Source: Rhodospirillales bacterium (GTDB lineage Bacteria; Pseudomonadota; Alphaproteobacteria; Rhodospirillales; Defluviicoccaceae). From it: DNA of 64,000 bases. Both the position numbers and the translations under genes were made by a program. The notes under the pieces were generated by a model. The model searched no databases, was not told the DNA's origin, and was given only the letters and a program-made list of their open reading frames with translations. Below, in pieces: positions 1 through 7,612 of the stretch. The stretch spans positions 62,001 through 126,000 of the forward strand of contig JADJXQ010000004.1 of the NCBI GenBank assembly GCA_016710335.1. Direction: 5' to 3'. Position 1 is the first letter of the stretch. Every line of letters begins with the position of its first letter.

Positions 1-170
1 GCGCAGTCGTCAACCACGATGGCGCGACGGTCGCTCCGCTCGATCATCACCTGCAACCGCTTACGCTGCTGGCCGGAAAGCTGGATGCGCACGACGTTGT
101 AGCCCATGGCGGCCAACGCCGGAGCGACCAAGGCTTCAATGTTGCCCAAGGCGGACATCTCGGAGGCCAT
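1..170 (-). CDS. rimP: Ribosome maturation factor RimP, N-terminal part (cut by window edge)
   Basis: The reverse strand from the ATG at 170 reads without a stop to the window edge. It gives about 56 residues resembling the RimP N terminus: an IEALVAPALAAMGY segment followed by VRIQLSG and a VVDDC segment. RimP binds the 30S subunit and assists its late maturation. In many alphaproteobacteria rimP is the first gene of the rimP-nusA-infB operon and lies downstream of metK-trmB, as here. A terminator at 239-262 separates it from trmB, so it should have its own promoter in roughly 171-238. A second in-frame ATG at 158 is an alternative start; AGGA lies close to the first ATG. The rest of the gene is outside the window. 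Confidence 0.8.
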   Translation of the reverse strand, partial: MASEMSALGNIEALVAPALAAMGYNVVRIQLSGQQRKRLQVMIERSDRRAIVVDDC

Positions 171-238
171 GTCCTGCGGACATTCTGGAAACCTTGTACT
201 CAGTTTGCACGATTGCCGTCGTCATCCCACCATAACGC

Positions 239-262
239 AAAAAGGCGGGCCACTGGCCCGCC
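239..262 (-). terminator. Intrinsic terminator after trmB
   Basis: The arms GGCGGGCC (244-251) and GGCCCGCC (255-262) pair perfectly over 8 bp around a 3-nt loop. On the minus strand the hairpin is followed directly by five T (239-243). This matches a rho-independent terminator ending the miaB...metK-trmB transcript before rimP. Confidence 0.85.
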
Positions 263-341
263 CCATCAAACCCCATCCGCGAAGAGGCCCAACGAGACCG
301 AGTCGGCTGCGACTCACCAATGGTACTATAGGCATGGCGCG

Positions 342-1127
342 TTATGGCACAAGCAGTTTGCCCCGCTGCACGCCATATTCGCGCCTTGGACAGCGCTCGA
401 AGCGGAGATAGGCGCATTTTCCGCCGGCTGCCAGCGCTTTGCTTTCGTAGCGGGTGGGTATCCAGTCTTGGGGTCTCCTCCGCCAGTCATCCGGCCGACG
501 TGCCAGCCACCGAAAAGCGCGGTGGCGGGTCGCGTGCTGCAGGGTCCAGGCGACCGACCCCATGTGGTCGCTGGCGACCCAGATCTGACCGCCATCGGCG
601 AGGATGTTGGCCAGCTTGTCCAGTGTTTCGGGCGACAGGAAGCGGCGCCTGTGGTGCCTCTTCTTGGGCCATGGATCGGAGAACAACAGGAAGATGCGCT
701 CGACGCTGGCTTCCGCCAAGCGGGGGAGCAAGAGCCTAGCGTCGTCGTCGAAGATGCGAACGTTGTGGAGATCGGCTTCGGCGACGCGTGCGAGCAGGTT
801 GGCGACACCGTTGACGAACGGCTCGCAGCCGATGAAGCCGATGTCCGGGGACGCAGCTGCGCGATGGAACAGGTGCTCGCCGCAACCAAACCCGATCTCC
901 AGCCAGACCGGGGCGGTCGGCCGATCGAACGCCGTCCGCGGATCGAGAGCCACGCCATCGTCAGAAATCGGTACCCGCAGACGAGGCAGCAATGATCGGA
1001 CCAGGTCTTGGCGGCCGGCTCTCAGCTTGCGTCCGTGACGCCGACCGTGAAAGCGGGGCGCGACCGCCGGGATGTGGCGATTCACTTTTTCCTGATCGTC
1101 GCGCGTGCCGCCGTGGTGCTGCGTCAC
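342..1127 (-). CDS. trmB: tRNA (guanine-N7-)-methyltransferase TrmB
   Basis: 261 aa. This SAM-dependent enzyme makes m7G46 in the variable loop of tRNA. The sequence carries the methyltransferase motif I LEIGFGCGEH, the FIGCEPF segment, and the characteristic FSDPWPKKRHHRRR block of the TrmB family, followed by a gain-of-substrate C-terminal region ending LRFER. The GTG at 1127 is chosen as start because it overlaps the metK stop as GTGA (1124-1127), which implies translational coupling. A longer frame to 1178 would run far into metK. It is the last gene before the terminator at 239-262. Sharing an operon with metK places a SAM-consuming enzyme beside SAM synthesis. Confidence 0.92.
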   Translation of the reverse strand: MTQHHGGTRDDQEKVNRHIPAVAPRFHGRRHGRKLRAGRQDLVRSLLPRLRVPISDDGVALDPRTAFDRPTAPVWLEIGFGCGEHLFHRAAASPDIGFIGCEPFVNGVANLLARVAEADLHNVRIFDDDARLLLPRLAEASVERIFLLFSDPWPKKRHHRRRFLSPETLDKLANILADGGQIWVASDHMGSVAWTLQHATRHRAFRWLARRPDDWRRRPQDWIPTRYESKALAAGGKCAYLRFERCPRREYGVQRGKLLVP

Positions 1128-2308
1128 AGGGCTCCGAACGCGGTTCGGAGAGCGCCGACGAGATCGGTGCGCTCCCACGAGAAACCGCCGTCGCTCTCCG
1201 GCTCACGTCCGAAATGGCCGTAGGCCGCAGTCCGCGCGTAGATCGGCAGATTCAGGTTGAGGTGCTTGCGCATGCCCCGCGGCGACAGGTCCATCAACTC
1301 CTGCAGCACCACGGCAAGCCTGTTCTCCTCGACCTGGCCGGTGTCGTGGAGATTGACGTAAACTGACAGCGGGTGCGAGACGCCGATGGCGTATGACAGC
1401 TGGATGGTGCAGCGATCGGCCATCCCGGCGGCGACCACGTTCTTGGCGAGATAGCGAGCCGCATACGCGGCGGAGCGGTCGACCTTGGTTGGATCCTTGC
1501 CGGAAAAGGCGCCGCCGCCATGAGGCGCAGCGCCGCCATAGGTGTCGACGATGATCTTGCGGCCGGTGACGCCGGCGTCGCCGTCGGGCCCGCCGATCAC
1601 AAAGCGCCCAGTCGGGTTGACGTAGAACTGATCCTCAGGGCACATCCAACCGTCCGGCAACACCTCGACCACATACGGCCGCACGATTTCCCGGACGTCG
1701 TCCACCGAAATCTGATGGGCGTGCTGAGTGGAGACGACGATGGCGCTGGCGCCGACCGGCTTTCCGTCGACGTAGCGGAGGCTAACCTGGCTCTTGGCGT
1801 CGGGGCCGAGCATCGGCTCCTTTCCGGCGTGGCGGGCGCAGGCAAGCGCGCGCAGCATCGCGTGGGCGTAGAAAATCGGCGCCGGCATCAGCACCTCGGT
1901 CTCGCGGCAGGCATAGCCGAACATGATGCCCTGGTCTCCGGCGCCTTCATCCTTGTTACCGGTGGCATCGACGCCGAGGGCGATGTCAGCGGACTGCGAA
2001 TGAATGTGGGAGGTGATTTCCGCATCCCGCCAGTGGAAGCCATGCTGCTCATAGCCGATATCGCGGACCGCCTGGCGGGCGATCTGCCGGAAGCGGTCGT
2101 GATCGAGGCTCTCCGGCCCTCGCACCTCGCCTGCTAGGACGATGAAATTGGTGGTGCAGAGGGTTTCGACAGCCACCCGCGATGTCGCGTCCTCGGCGAG
2201 GAAAGCGTCGACGATCGAGTCGGAGATGCGGTCGCACACCTTGTCGGGATGCCCCTCGGCTACGGACTCGCTGGTGAAGACGAAGTCATTTTTCCATTGG
2301 TGCGACAC
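1124..2308 (-). CDS. metK: S-adenosylmethionine synthetase MetK
   Basis: 394 aa, the usual family length. It makes SAM from ATP and methionine in the cytoplasm. Visible family signatures are FTSESVAEGHPDK near the N terminus, GAGDQGIMFGYA in the middle, the GGGAFSGKDPTKVDRSAAY motif (written here in part as GGGAFSGKD) and a final YGHFGRE. The start chosen is the GTG at 2308, which has AGGGGG six to seven bases upstream and gives the canonical N terminus; an ATG at 2350 would add 14 atypical residues. Its stop overlaps the trmB start. It is separated from the upstream XRE gene by a 464-bp leader, so it probably has its own promoter and may be regulated there. Confidence 0.96.
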   Translation of the reverse strand: MSHQWKNDFVFTSESVAEGHPDKVCDRISDSIVDAFLAEDATSRVAVETLCTTNFIVLAGEVRGPESLDHDRFRQIARQAVRDIGYEQHGFHWRDAEITSHIHSQSADIALGVDATGNKDEGAGDQGIMFGYACRETEVLMPAPIFYAHAMLRALACARHAGKEPMLGPDAKSQVSLRYVDGKPVGASAIVVSTQHAHQISVDDVREIVRPYVVEVLPDGWMCPEDQFYVNPTGRFVIGGPDGDAGVTGRKIIVDTYGGAAPHGGGAFSGKDPTKVDRSAAYAARYLAKNVVAAGMADRCTIQLSYAIGVSHPLSVYVNLHDTGQVEENRLAVVLQELMDLSPRGMRKHLNLNLPIYARTAAYGHFGREPESDGGFSWERTDLVGALRTAFGAL

Positions 2309-2772
2309 AGACGCCCCCTGTAAATTCCGCAACTTTGTTCTCCGGAACAATCATGCCGCGCGGTGTTTGGCGTCCGGCGGGGAAGCAGGACGCGCAAAAA
2401 CACCTCACTGCGCCAGCCGCACGTTCCGGCTGACGGCCGTCGTTGTGACGAGGAAACTTTTGGAGGTCAAGAACCTTGGCTCGTCGTCCATCGGCGAATT
2501 CGAGGAATGCGCCGACGGACGTAATGATCGCTTCTAGTGGATCCGCTGGTCCGATCCAGCCAGCGGCTGTGACTCAACTTGCATCATTGACCCAGAAGTG
2601 CATATCCGACCTCGATCGGTTGAAACACGCGAACGGGTACAGTAACCCCCGTTAAGGATTGATCGCTCCCATGCGGCCGACGAGCTGTGCAACGTTCTCG
2701 CGCTTCTAAAGCCGCTTTACGCGAAATGCGCCGGCCGCCACCGTCACCTTCTGCGAGGTACCTCTTTTGCGC
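2309..2772 (-). promoter_or_regulatory. Long non-coding leader between xre and metK
   Basis: 464 bp without a supportable gene. On the minus strand a stem-loop (2412-2434) pairs eight bases, with one G-U, around a 7-nt loop; the corresponding plus-strand stem has a mismatch, which fits weakly with an RNA read from the minus strand. A candidate -35 TTGACC lies at 2470-2465, with only a poor -10 about 17-18 nt further on. The region may hold the metK promoter and a regulatory leader. I could not match it to the SAM-II or SAM/SAH riboswitch consensus. Confidence 0.35.
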
Positions 2773-3270
2773 TTATGAGGCTTGGCCGTCGGTGCCCAGC
2801 GACTTCGCAAGCTCGAACAGACGACGCCGCACTTGGGGATCGGTGATCCGATAGTAGGCACGAACCAGCTCAAGCGTTTCGCGGCGGGTGAGAGGGTCCT
2901 GTTCCATGGACGGCTGCGGATGATCGGCCAGTCCCCAGGCCACGTAGCTATCGTCCGAGCGCGGGGCCTCCGGCATGTCGTCAAAGAAGAATGAGACGGG
3001 CACGTCCAAAATCCGGCTGAACTCGAACAAGCGGGAGGCGCCAATACGATTGGCTCCTCGCTCGTACTTTTGAATTTGTTGAAACGTCAGACCTACGGCT
3101 TCCCCTAACCGCTCTTGGCTCAAGCCGAGCAGCGTCCGGCGCAGCCGGACCCGGCCGCCGACATGGATGTCGACCGGATTGGGCGTGCCTGGAGGCATGC
3201 GCTCGAACCGTGCTGCGGGACCCGCAGAATTGCCCTTCCTCGTCGCCCTTTGCATCCTAACTTCGGTCAT
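2773..3270 (-). CDS. XRE-family HTH transcriptional regulator upstream of metK
   Basis: About 165 aa from the ATG at 3270. A Cro/C1-type helix-turn-helix occupies roughly residues 35-90: VGGRVRLRRTLLGLSQERLG, then GLTFQQIQKYERGANRI. A helical C-terminal part follows with a RRETLELVRAYYRI segment. Short XRE regulators of this kind commonly sit between lnt and metK in alphaproteobacteria. Its target is not shown by the sequence; autoregulation or control of metK is inference. The frame is open to 3423, but upstream residues look non-coding. The start at 3270 has AAGG about 12 nt upstream, a long spacing, and lies downstream of the promoter candidate at 3377-3406. Alternative in-frame ATGs exist further in, near residues 59 and 78 of the long frame. 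Confidence 0.85.
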   Translation of the reverse strand: MTEVRMQRATRKGNSAGPAARFERMPPGTPNPVDIHVGGRVRLRRTLLGLSQERLGEAVGLTFQQIQKYERGANRIGASRLFEFSRILDVPVSFFFDDMPEAPRSDDSYVAWGLADHPQPSMEQDPLTRRETLELVRAYYRITDPQVRRRLFELAKSLGTDGQAS

Positions 3271-3376
3271 TTTTTTGACACACCTTATCGTTGGAACCCG
3301 CGGCCGTGCGCCTGCAGCTTCTACCCGCCCCGTGCACATCCTTTCCGCAACCGCACCCATTCTGAGCATTCGGACG

Positions 3377-3406
3377 ATTGTATGCAAATTTTGATCGATT
3401 CCGCAA
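3377..3406 (-). promoter_or_regulatory. Candidate sigma70-type promoter for xre
   Basis: On the minus strand TTGCGG (3406-3401), an 18-nt spacer and TACAAT (3382-3377) form a good -35/-10 pair in an unusually AT-rich patch between lnt and xre. Transcription would begin near 3370, about 100 nt upstream of the chosen xre start. Confidence 0.5.
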
Positions 3407-3455
3407 CACTTGTTGTCGGGCACCCGCTTTCAACCATGTGTGGATCAAGGGACGA

Positions 3456-5093
3456 CTAAGCGCCGTGGCTGAAGCGCCACCCGATGAGCCCTGCAGCTAG
3501 CACCATGACGAGCACTACGCCGTCCCCGAAGCGCGCATAGGGCGTGGGCGCAGCCAGCGGACGTGGCAACGGGCCGTCGAGGCTGCCGACCTTGCCGAGG
3601 TCGAGGGAGGCCACAGTGCGCCCGAACGGATCGACGATGGCGGAAACGCCGGAGTTCGCGACACGCACCAGGGGCAAGCCCTCTTCCACCGCCCGCAAGC
3701 GGGCGGCGGCGAAATGCTGGTAGGGCCCGGGGGAAATACCGTACCATGCGTCGTTGGTCAGGTTTAGCAGCCAGTCCGGGCGCCGGCTCGGCTCCGTCAC
3801 CCGGCCGGGGAAGATCACTTCATAACAGATGAGAGGACTCGCCGGAGGCAACCCCGGCAGATCGAGGGTCGTTGGTCCATCGCCGCTGGAGAAATCGGTG
3901 CTGCCCGTGGTGACCTTGGCGAACCCCAACCACGAGCGCAGCGGCACGTATTCGCCGAACGGCACCAAATGGGATTTGTCGTACGTCCCCACGATGGCGC
4001 CTTGATCGTTGACCGCGTACAGGCTGTTCCAGATCTGCAACGATTCCGTGTCCGGCGTTCGCCGCAGCGTGCCGAGGATGGTCAGCCCTCCTGGCGGCGT
4101 AAAGCGGCCGATGAGCGCGAGGCGCTCGGGATCTTCGGCCAAGAACAATGGAGCCGCCGTCTCGCCCCAGATGACGTGGGTCGGTGCAGCTTCACCCCCC
4201 GTCCCGCGCCCCTGGTAGCCGAGCTTCAACTGGGCGACCAGATGCGCGTCCAGTTCGTCGCGCCGCCATTTTTGTTCCTGTGGAATGCTGGGTTGGATAA
4301 GGCGGAGATAAATTCCGGGAACGGTTTCGGTGTCTCCCGCGGCTGCCAGGCGTGCCGCGCCGCCAGCCCAGGAGACGACAAGAACGCTCGTCGCTATACC
4401 CGTCGCCAGCACCCCGCGCCGCCACGACAGCGCTGGATCCGCCAGCGCCGCCGGTATCGACGCGGCGGCAACCGTGACGAGGCTCAGCCCGAGCGTGCCG
4501 ATGACCGCGGTCACCTGCATCATGGGGTCGGAGGCCGTCCAGATGGTGCCCACGAGGTTCCACGGGAAGCCGGTCAGCACCCAGCCGCGCAGCCACTCCG
4601 CCACCGTCCACGCTGCGGCGAAAACGACAATGCCGCCGATCCCGCGCCATCGCAGCCAGCGGGTCGCCCCCCCGGCAACGGCCGGAAAGCAAGCCAGCAA
4701 GGCCGCAAGACCGACAACAGCGAACGGTCCGGCCCAGATGAAGCCGCCGCCGCGCACGATGAAGGCATTGACGACCCAGTAGAGACCGAAAACGAAATAG
4801 CCGGCGCCGAACCACCATCCGGCCCACAAGCCGCCGCGCCGGCGCTGGGCGCTGTCGATGAGCCAATAGAGACCCATGAAGGCCGGCACGACGGCTGGCC
4901 AGACATGGAGCGGCGGCAGGGCAGCCACCGCCATGGCGCCGAGCAGAAACGCCACGCCATACCGCCGCCATCCTTGCAGTTCGGTGACTGTCGCTCGCGA
5001 GCGTTCCAGTGCGCCAAGGAACGGGCTCAACGTCCGGTCCGAGTGCCTCGCCACGACCAGCGGCGGCGCCCCGGTCGTCCCAGCGGTTATCAT
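3456..5093 (-). CDS. lnt: Apolipoprotein N-acyltransferase Lnt
   Basis: 545 aa integral inner-membrane enzyme that adds the third acyl chain to the N-terminal cysteine of lipoproteins. The first half holds several hydrophobic helices (for example residues about 48-70, 90-115 and 120-140). The second half is a nitrilase-like periplasmic domain with all three catalytic residues visible: Glu311 in WGETAAPL, Lys373 in YDKSHLVPFGEY and Cys423 in ICYEVIFP. A last hydrophobic segment closes the protein. The start overlaps the corC stop as ATGA (5090-5093), so the two are probably coupled. The corC-lnt order is conserved in many proteobacteria. Confidence 0.95.
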   Translation of the reverse strand: MITAGTTGAPPLVVARHSDRTLSPFLGALERSRATVTELQGWRRYGVAFLLGAMAVAALPPLHVWPAVVPAFMGLYWLIDSAQRRRGGLWAGWWFGAGYFVFGLYWVVNAFIVRGGGFIWAGPFAVVGLAALLACFPAVAGGATRWLRWRGIGGIVVFAAAWTVAEWLRGWVLTGFPWNLVGTIWTASDPMMQVTAVIGTLGLSLVTVAAASIPAALADPALSWRRGVLATGIATSVLVVSWAGGAARLAAAGDTETVPGIYLRLIQPSIPQEQKWRRDELDAHLVAQLKLGYQGRGTGGEAAPTHVIWGETAAPLFLAEDPERLALIGRFTPPGGLTILGTLRRTPDTESLQIWNSLYAVNDQGAIVGTYDKSHLVPFGEYVPLRSWLGFAKVTTGSTDFSSGDGPTTLDLPGLPPASPLICYEVIFPGRVTEPSRRPDWLLNLTNDAWYGISPGPYQHFAAARLRAVEEGLPLVRVANSGVSAIVDPFGRTVASLDLGKVGSLDGPLPRPLAAPTPYARFGDGVVLVMVLAAGLIGWRFSHGA

Positions 5094-6079
5094 CGCGTAT
5101 CCGCCGGCTCGGCCGCCTCTGCCGCTGACGGGTCCGGGCCGCTGGCAGGCACATCGACGCGGCGCAGACGCAGACGACGTATACGCCGCGGATCGGCATC
5201 GAGGACCTCGAATTCCAAACCCGCCGGGTGCTTGATCAACTCACCGCGGATAGGAATGCGCCCGATCAGGAGAAACACCAAGCCGCCGATGGTATCGATT
5301 TCCTCGCGCTCTTCCTTGCTCAGGACTTCACCGTATTCCTCCTCCAGGACTTCTATGTCAGTCCGAGCGTCGGCATCGAGCGAGCCGTCGGCGTTGCGCA
5401 CCACTGTCTCTTCGGGCCCACGGTCGTGTTCGTCCTGGATCTCGCCAACAATCTCTTCGACAAGATCCTCAATGGTGACAAGGCCATCGACCCCACCGAA
5501 CTCGTCGACGACAAGGGCCATGTGCATGCGCTTGACGCGCATTTCGAGGAGAAGCTCGAGCACCCGCATCGACGGCGCGACGAACAGAACGGGGCGGAGC
5601 ACCTTGGACAGGCGAAAGGTGTTTTCTTCTTCACGCCAGGCCAGCACGTCCTTGATGTGGACCATGCCAATCGCGTCATCGAGCATTTCCCGGTAGACCG
5701 GCAGACGGGAATGACCGCCCCTGGTCATGAGGTCCAAGATCTCCCGCATCGTCGAACGACTCTCGGCAGCGATGATATCGGCGCGCGGGACCATCACATC
5801 CTCCACCGTCTCATCCCGCAGCCGCAGGATGTTGGCAAGAAGGGCGCGTTCGTCCTGATCAAGCGGAATTTCCGCTTCCTCGCGTTCCTCAATGATCTCG
5901 TCGAGGGAGTCGCGCGCAACCTGTTCGCCGTTCCGCGCACGTCTCACGCTGCGCATCAGGCCGCGGAGCATTTTTTTTAGTGGATACTCCTGCGGGATCC
6001 GCGCTTCGCCGGCAGCAACGTCGGGTGCGCTGGTTCCACCGGTTCCCCCTGGCTCGGCGTTGGCATTGGATCGACTCAT
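5090..6079 (-). CDS. corC: CorC/HlyC-family CBS-domain protein
   Basis: 329 aa. Two CBS motifs lie at about residues 90-220 (VEDVMVPRADI ... GHSRLPVY, then MALVVDEFGG...GLVTIEDLVEEIVG), followed by a CorC_HlyC domain (about 230-310, containing GGLVFLLIGRIPIRGE). There is no transmembrane DUF21 domain, so this is the short soluble CorC type, linked in E. coli to magnesium/cobalt efflux; the exact role here is unproven. The start overlaps ybeY's stop as ATGA (6076-6079) and the stop overlaps lnt. An A8 run near codon 36 (YPLKKML) is a potential slippage site in otherwise GC-rich DNA, but the frame is intact. Confidence 0.9.
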   Translation of the reverse strand: MSRSNANAEPGGTGGTSAPDVAAGEARIPQEYPLKKMLRGLMRSVRRARNGEQVARDSLDEIIEEREEAEIPLDQDERALLANILRLRDETVEDVMVPRADIIAAESRSTMREILDLMTRGGHSRLPVYREMLDDAIGMVHIKDVLAWREEENTFRLSKVLRPVLFVAPSMRVLELLLEMRVKRMHMALVVDEFGGVDGLVTIEDLVEEIVGEIQDEHDRGPEETVVRNADGSLDADARTDIEVLEEEYGEVLSKEEREEIDTIGGLVFLLIGRIPIRGELIKHPAGLEFEVLDADPRRIRRLRLRRVDVPASGPDPSAAEAAEPADTR

Positions 6080-6582
6080 TGCTGTTCCACCCCCGGTTCG
6101 GCATAAGGGTCGGGAATACCGAGCCCGGCGAGGGCGGTCACCTCCAACCGCTCCATCGCGTCCGCCTCTTGCGGCGATCCGTGATCGTACCCCAAGAGAT
6201 GCATGGTGCCGTGCACGACGAGATGACTCAAGTGATGCTCGAGCAACTTGCCTTCGCGTGCAGCTTCCGCTGCCGCGGTCTCAAAAGCGACAACCACGTC
6301 GCCCAACAACAGAGGGTGGCCCGGCGCCGGCCGCTCTCCTGCCGCTGAGGCGGGAAACGCCAGAACGTTCGTCGGAGCATCCCGGGCGAGCCAAGCGCGG
6401 TTGAGTGCGCGGATCGAATCGTCGTCCGTCAGGACAACGCTCATTTCGGCCTGGTCAACCGTGAAGCGGATAACAGCGAGCGCCGCTTCGACCGCCCGCC
6501 TGCAGATCGCCTGCGCCCGCGGCAAAGCCTCCAGCCACGCCTGGCTGTTGACCAGCACCTCCAAATCAACAATTGCGCTCAT
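6076..6582 (-). CDS. ybeY: Endoribonuclease YbeY (rRNA maturation)
   Basis: 168 aa. YbeY is a zinc-dependent RNase involved in 16S rRNA 3'-end maturation and ribosome quality control. The diagnostic H-x3-H-x5-H zinc motif is visible as HGTMHLLGYDHG near residue 135, preceded by NVLAFP and LLGDVVVAFE. The start at 6582 gives the normal N terminus (MSAIVDLEV) and overlaps the end of phoH by 17 nt; a longer frame to 6717 overlaps phoH too far to be credible. It sits between phoH and corC, the standard order. Confidence 0.93.
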   Translation of the reverse strand: MSAIVDLEVLVNSQAWLEALPRAQAICRRAVEAALAVIRFTVDQAEMSVVLTDDDSIRALNRAWLARDAPTNVLAFPASAAGERPAPGHPLLLGDVVVAFETAAAEAAREGKLLEHHLSHLVVHGTMHLLGYDHGSPQEADAMERLEVTALAGLGIPDPYAEPGVEQQ

Positions 6583-7612
6583 TGCCGCGAGCTGGCCCTG
6601 CCGCGTAGCGCGCTCCGACTCCGAGGCGGCTCTCGGCCTCTTCATACGCCCGCACGATGCGGGTGACCAGCGGGTGCCGAACCACGTCCGCGTCCGTGAA
6701 GTGCACGAACGCCACATCGTCGACGTTGTGCAGGACTTCCAGGGCGTGACGAAGCCCGGAGCGTGTGCCCTTGGGCAGATCGACTTGGCTGAGGTCGCCG
6801 GTGACCACCATGCGGGCGTTCTGCCCGAGCCTGGTCAAGAACATCTTCATCTGCACCGAGGTGGTATTCTGCGCCTCATCCAGGATGACGAAGGCGTTGG
6901 CTAGGGTGCGGCCGCGCATAAATGCTAGCGGCGCCACCTCGATTTCGCCGCTCTCCAGACGCTTTACCACCTGCTGCGCTGGCAGCATGTCGTAAAGCGC
7001 GTCATAGAGCGGGCGCAGGTAGGGGTCGACCTTCTCCCGCATGCTGCCAGGCAGAAAACCCAGCTGCTCCCCCGCCTCGACTGCCGGGCGCGACAGGATG
7101 ATGCGGTCGACGCCGCCGCTGACCAGCCGTTCCACCGCCTTAGCCACCGCCAAATAGGTCTTGCCGGTGCCGGCAGGCCCTAGCCCGAACACAAGGTCGA
7201 AGTCGTCGATCGATTTGATGTATGCCGCCTGGGTCGCGGTGCGCGGTGATACGGTGCGTTGGCGAACCCGCACTTCCACGTTGGCGCCGGATGTGTCGCC
7301 GGTCGCCGCTGCCATGCGCACCGCCGCGTCCACGTCTTCGCTCAAAACCGTCTGGCCGCGGCGGAGGCGCCCGTAGAGATGGTCGAGCACGGTGCGGGCC
7401 AGATCGACGGACTCCCCGGCGCCGGCGATGGTGACGCGGTTACCGCGGGCGTCGACACTGACATCGAATGCATGTTCGATGCGGGCGAGGTGGCTGTGAT
7501 GGGAACCGAACAACTCCAGAGCGTAGCGGTTGTCGTCAAACTCCAGAACTAGGGACTTGTCATCGGCATTTGCGAGGCGGCGCGGCTGCAAGAGGCGGTT
7601 CAAGCCACGCAC
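6566..7612 (-). CDS. phoH: PhoH-like ATPase (PhoH/YbeZ)
   Basis: 348 aa cytoplasmic P-loop ATPase of the PhoH/YbeZ type, a nucleotide-binding partner encoded beside ybeY in most proteobacteria and thought to act in RNA metabolism. An N-terminal KH-like part (about 20-85) precedes the PhoH domain, with Walker A GPAGTGKT at 145-152 and Walker B FVILDEAQN further on, then VVTGDLSQVDLP. It overlaps the 3' end of miaB by 13 nt and the 5' end of ybeY by 17 nt, indicating tight co-transcription. Confidence 0.94.
   Translation of the reverse strand: MRGLNRLLQPRRLANADDKSLVLEFDDNRYALELFGSHHSHLARIEHAFDVSVDARGNRVTIAGAGESVDLARTVLDHLYGRLRRGQTVLSEDVDAAVRMAAATGDTSGANVEVRVRQRTVSPRTATQAAYIKSIDDFDLVFGLGPAGTGKTYLAVAKAVERLVSGGVDRIILSRPAVEAGEQLGFLPGSMREKVDPYLRPLYDALYDMLPAQQVVKRLESGEIEVAPLAFMRGRTLANAFVILDEAQNTTSVQMKMFLTRLGQNARMVVTGDLSQVDLPKGTRSGLRHALEVLHNVDDVAFVHFTDADVVRHPLVTRIVRAYEEAESRLGVGARYAAGPARGNERNC

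Noticed and set aside
2309..2470. SAM-II or SAM/SAH riboswitch upstream of metK
   Set aside because: The CACAACG motif is present, but the compact pseudoknot layout with a GGAGCA next to the start is not, and SAM-II conserved blocks are absent.
3969..5696. 575-codon frame opposite lnt and corC
   Set aside because: It is a shadow of two well-supported genes with overlapping start/stop codons.
5971..5979. A8 run in corC as a programmed frameshift site
   Set aside because: The frame is intact on both sides and no alternative product is evident; it is only a potential slippage spot.
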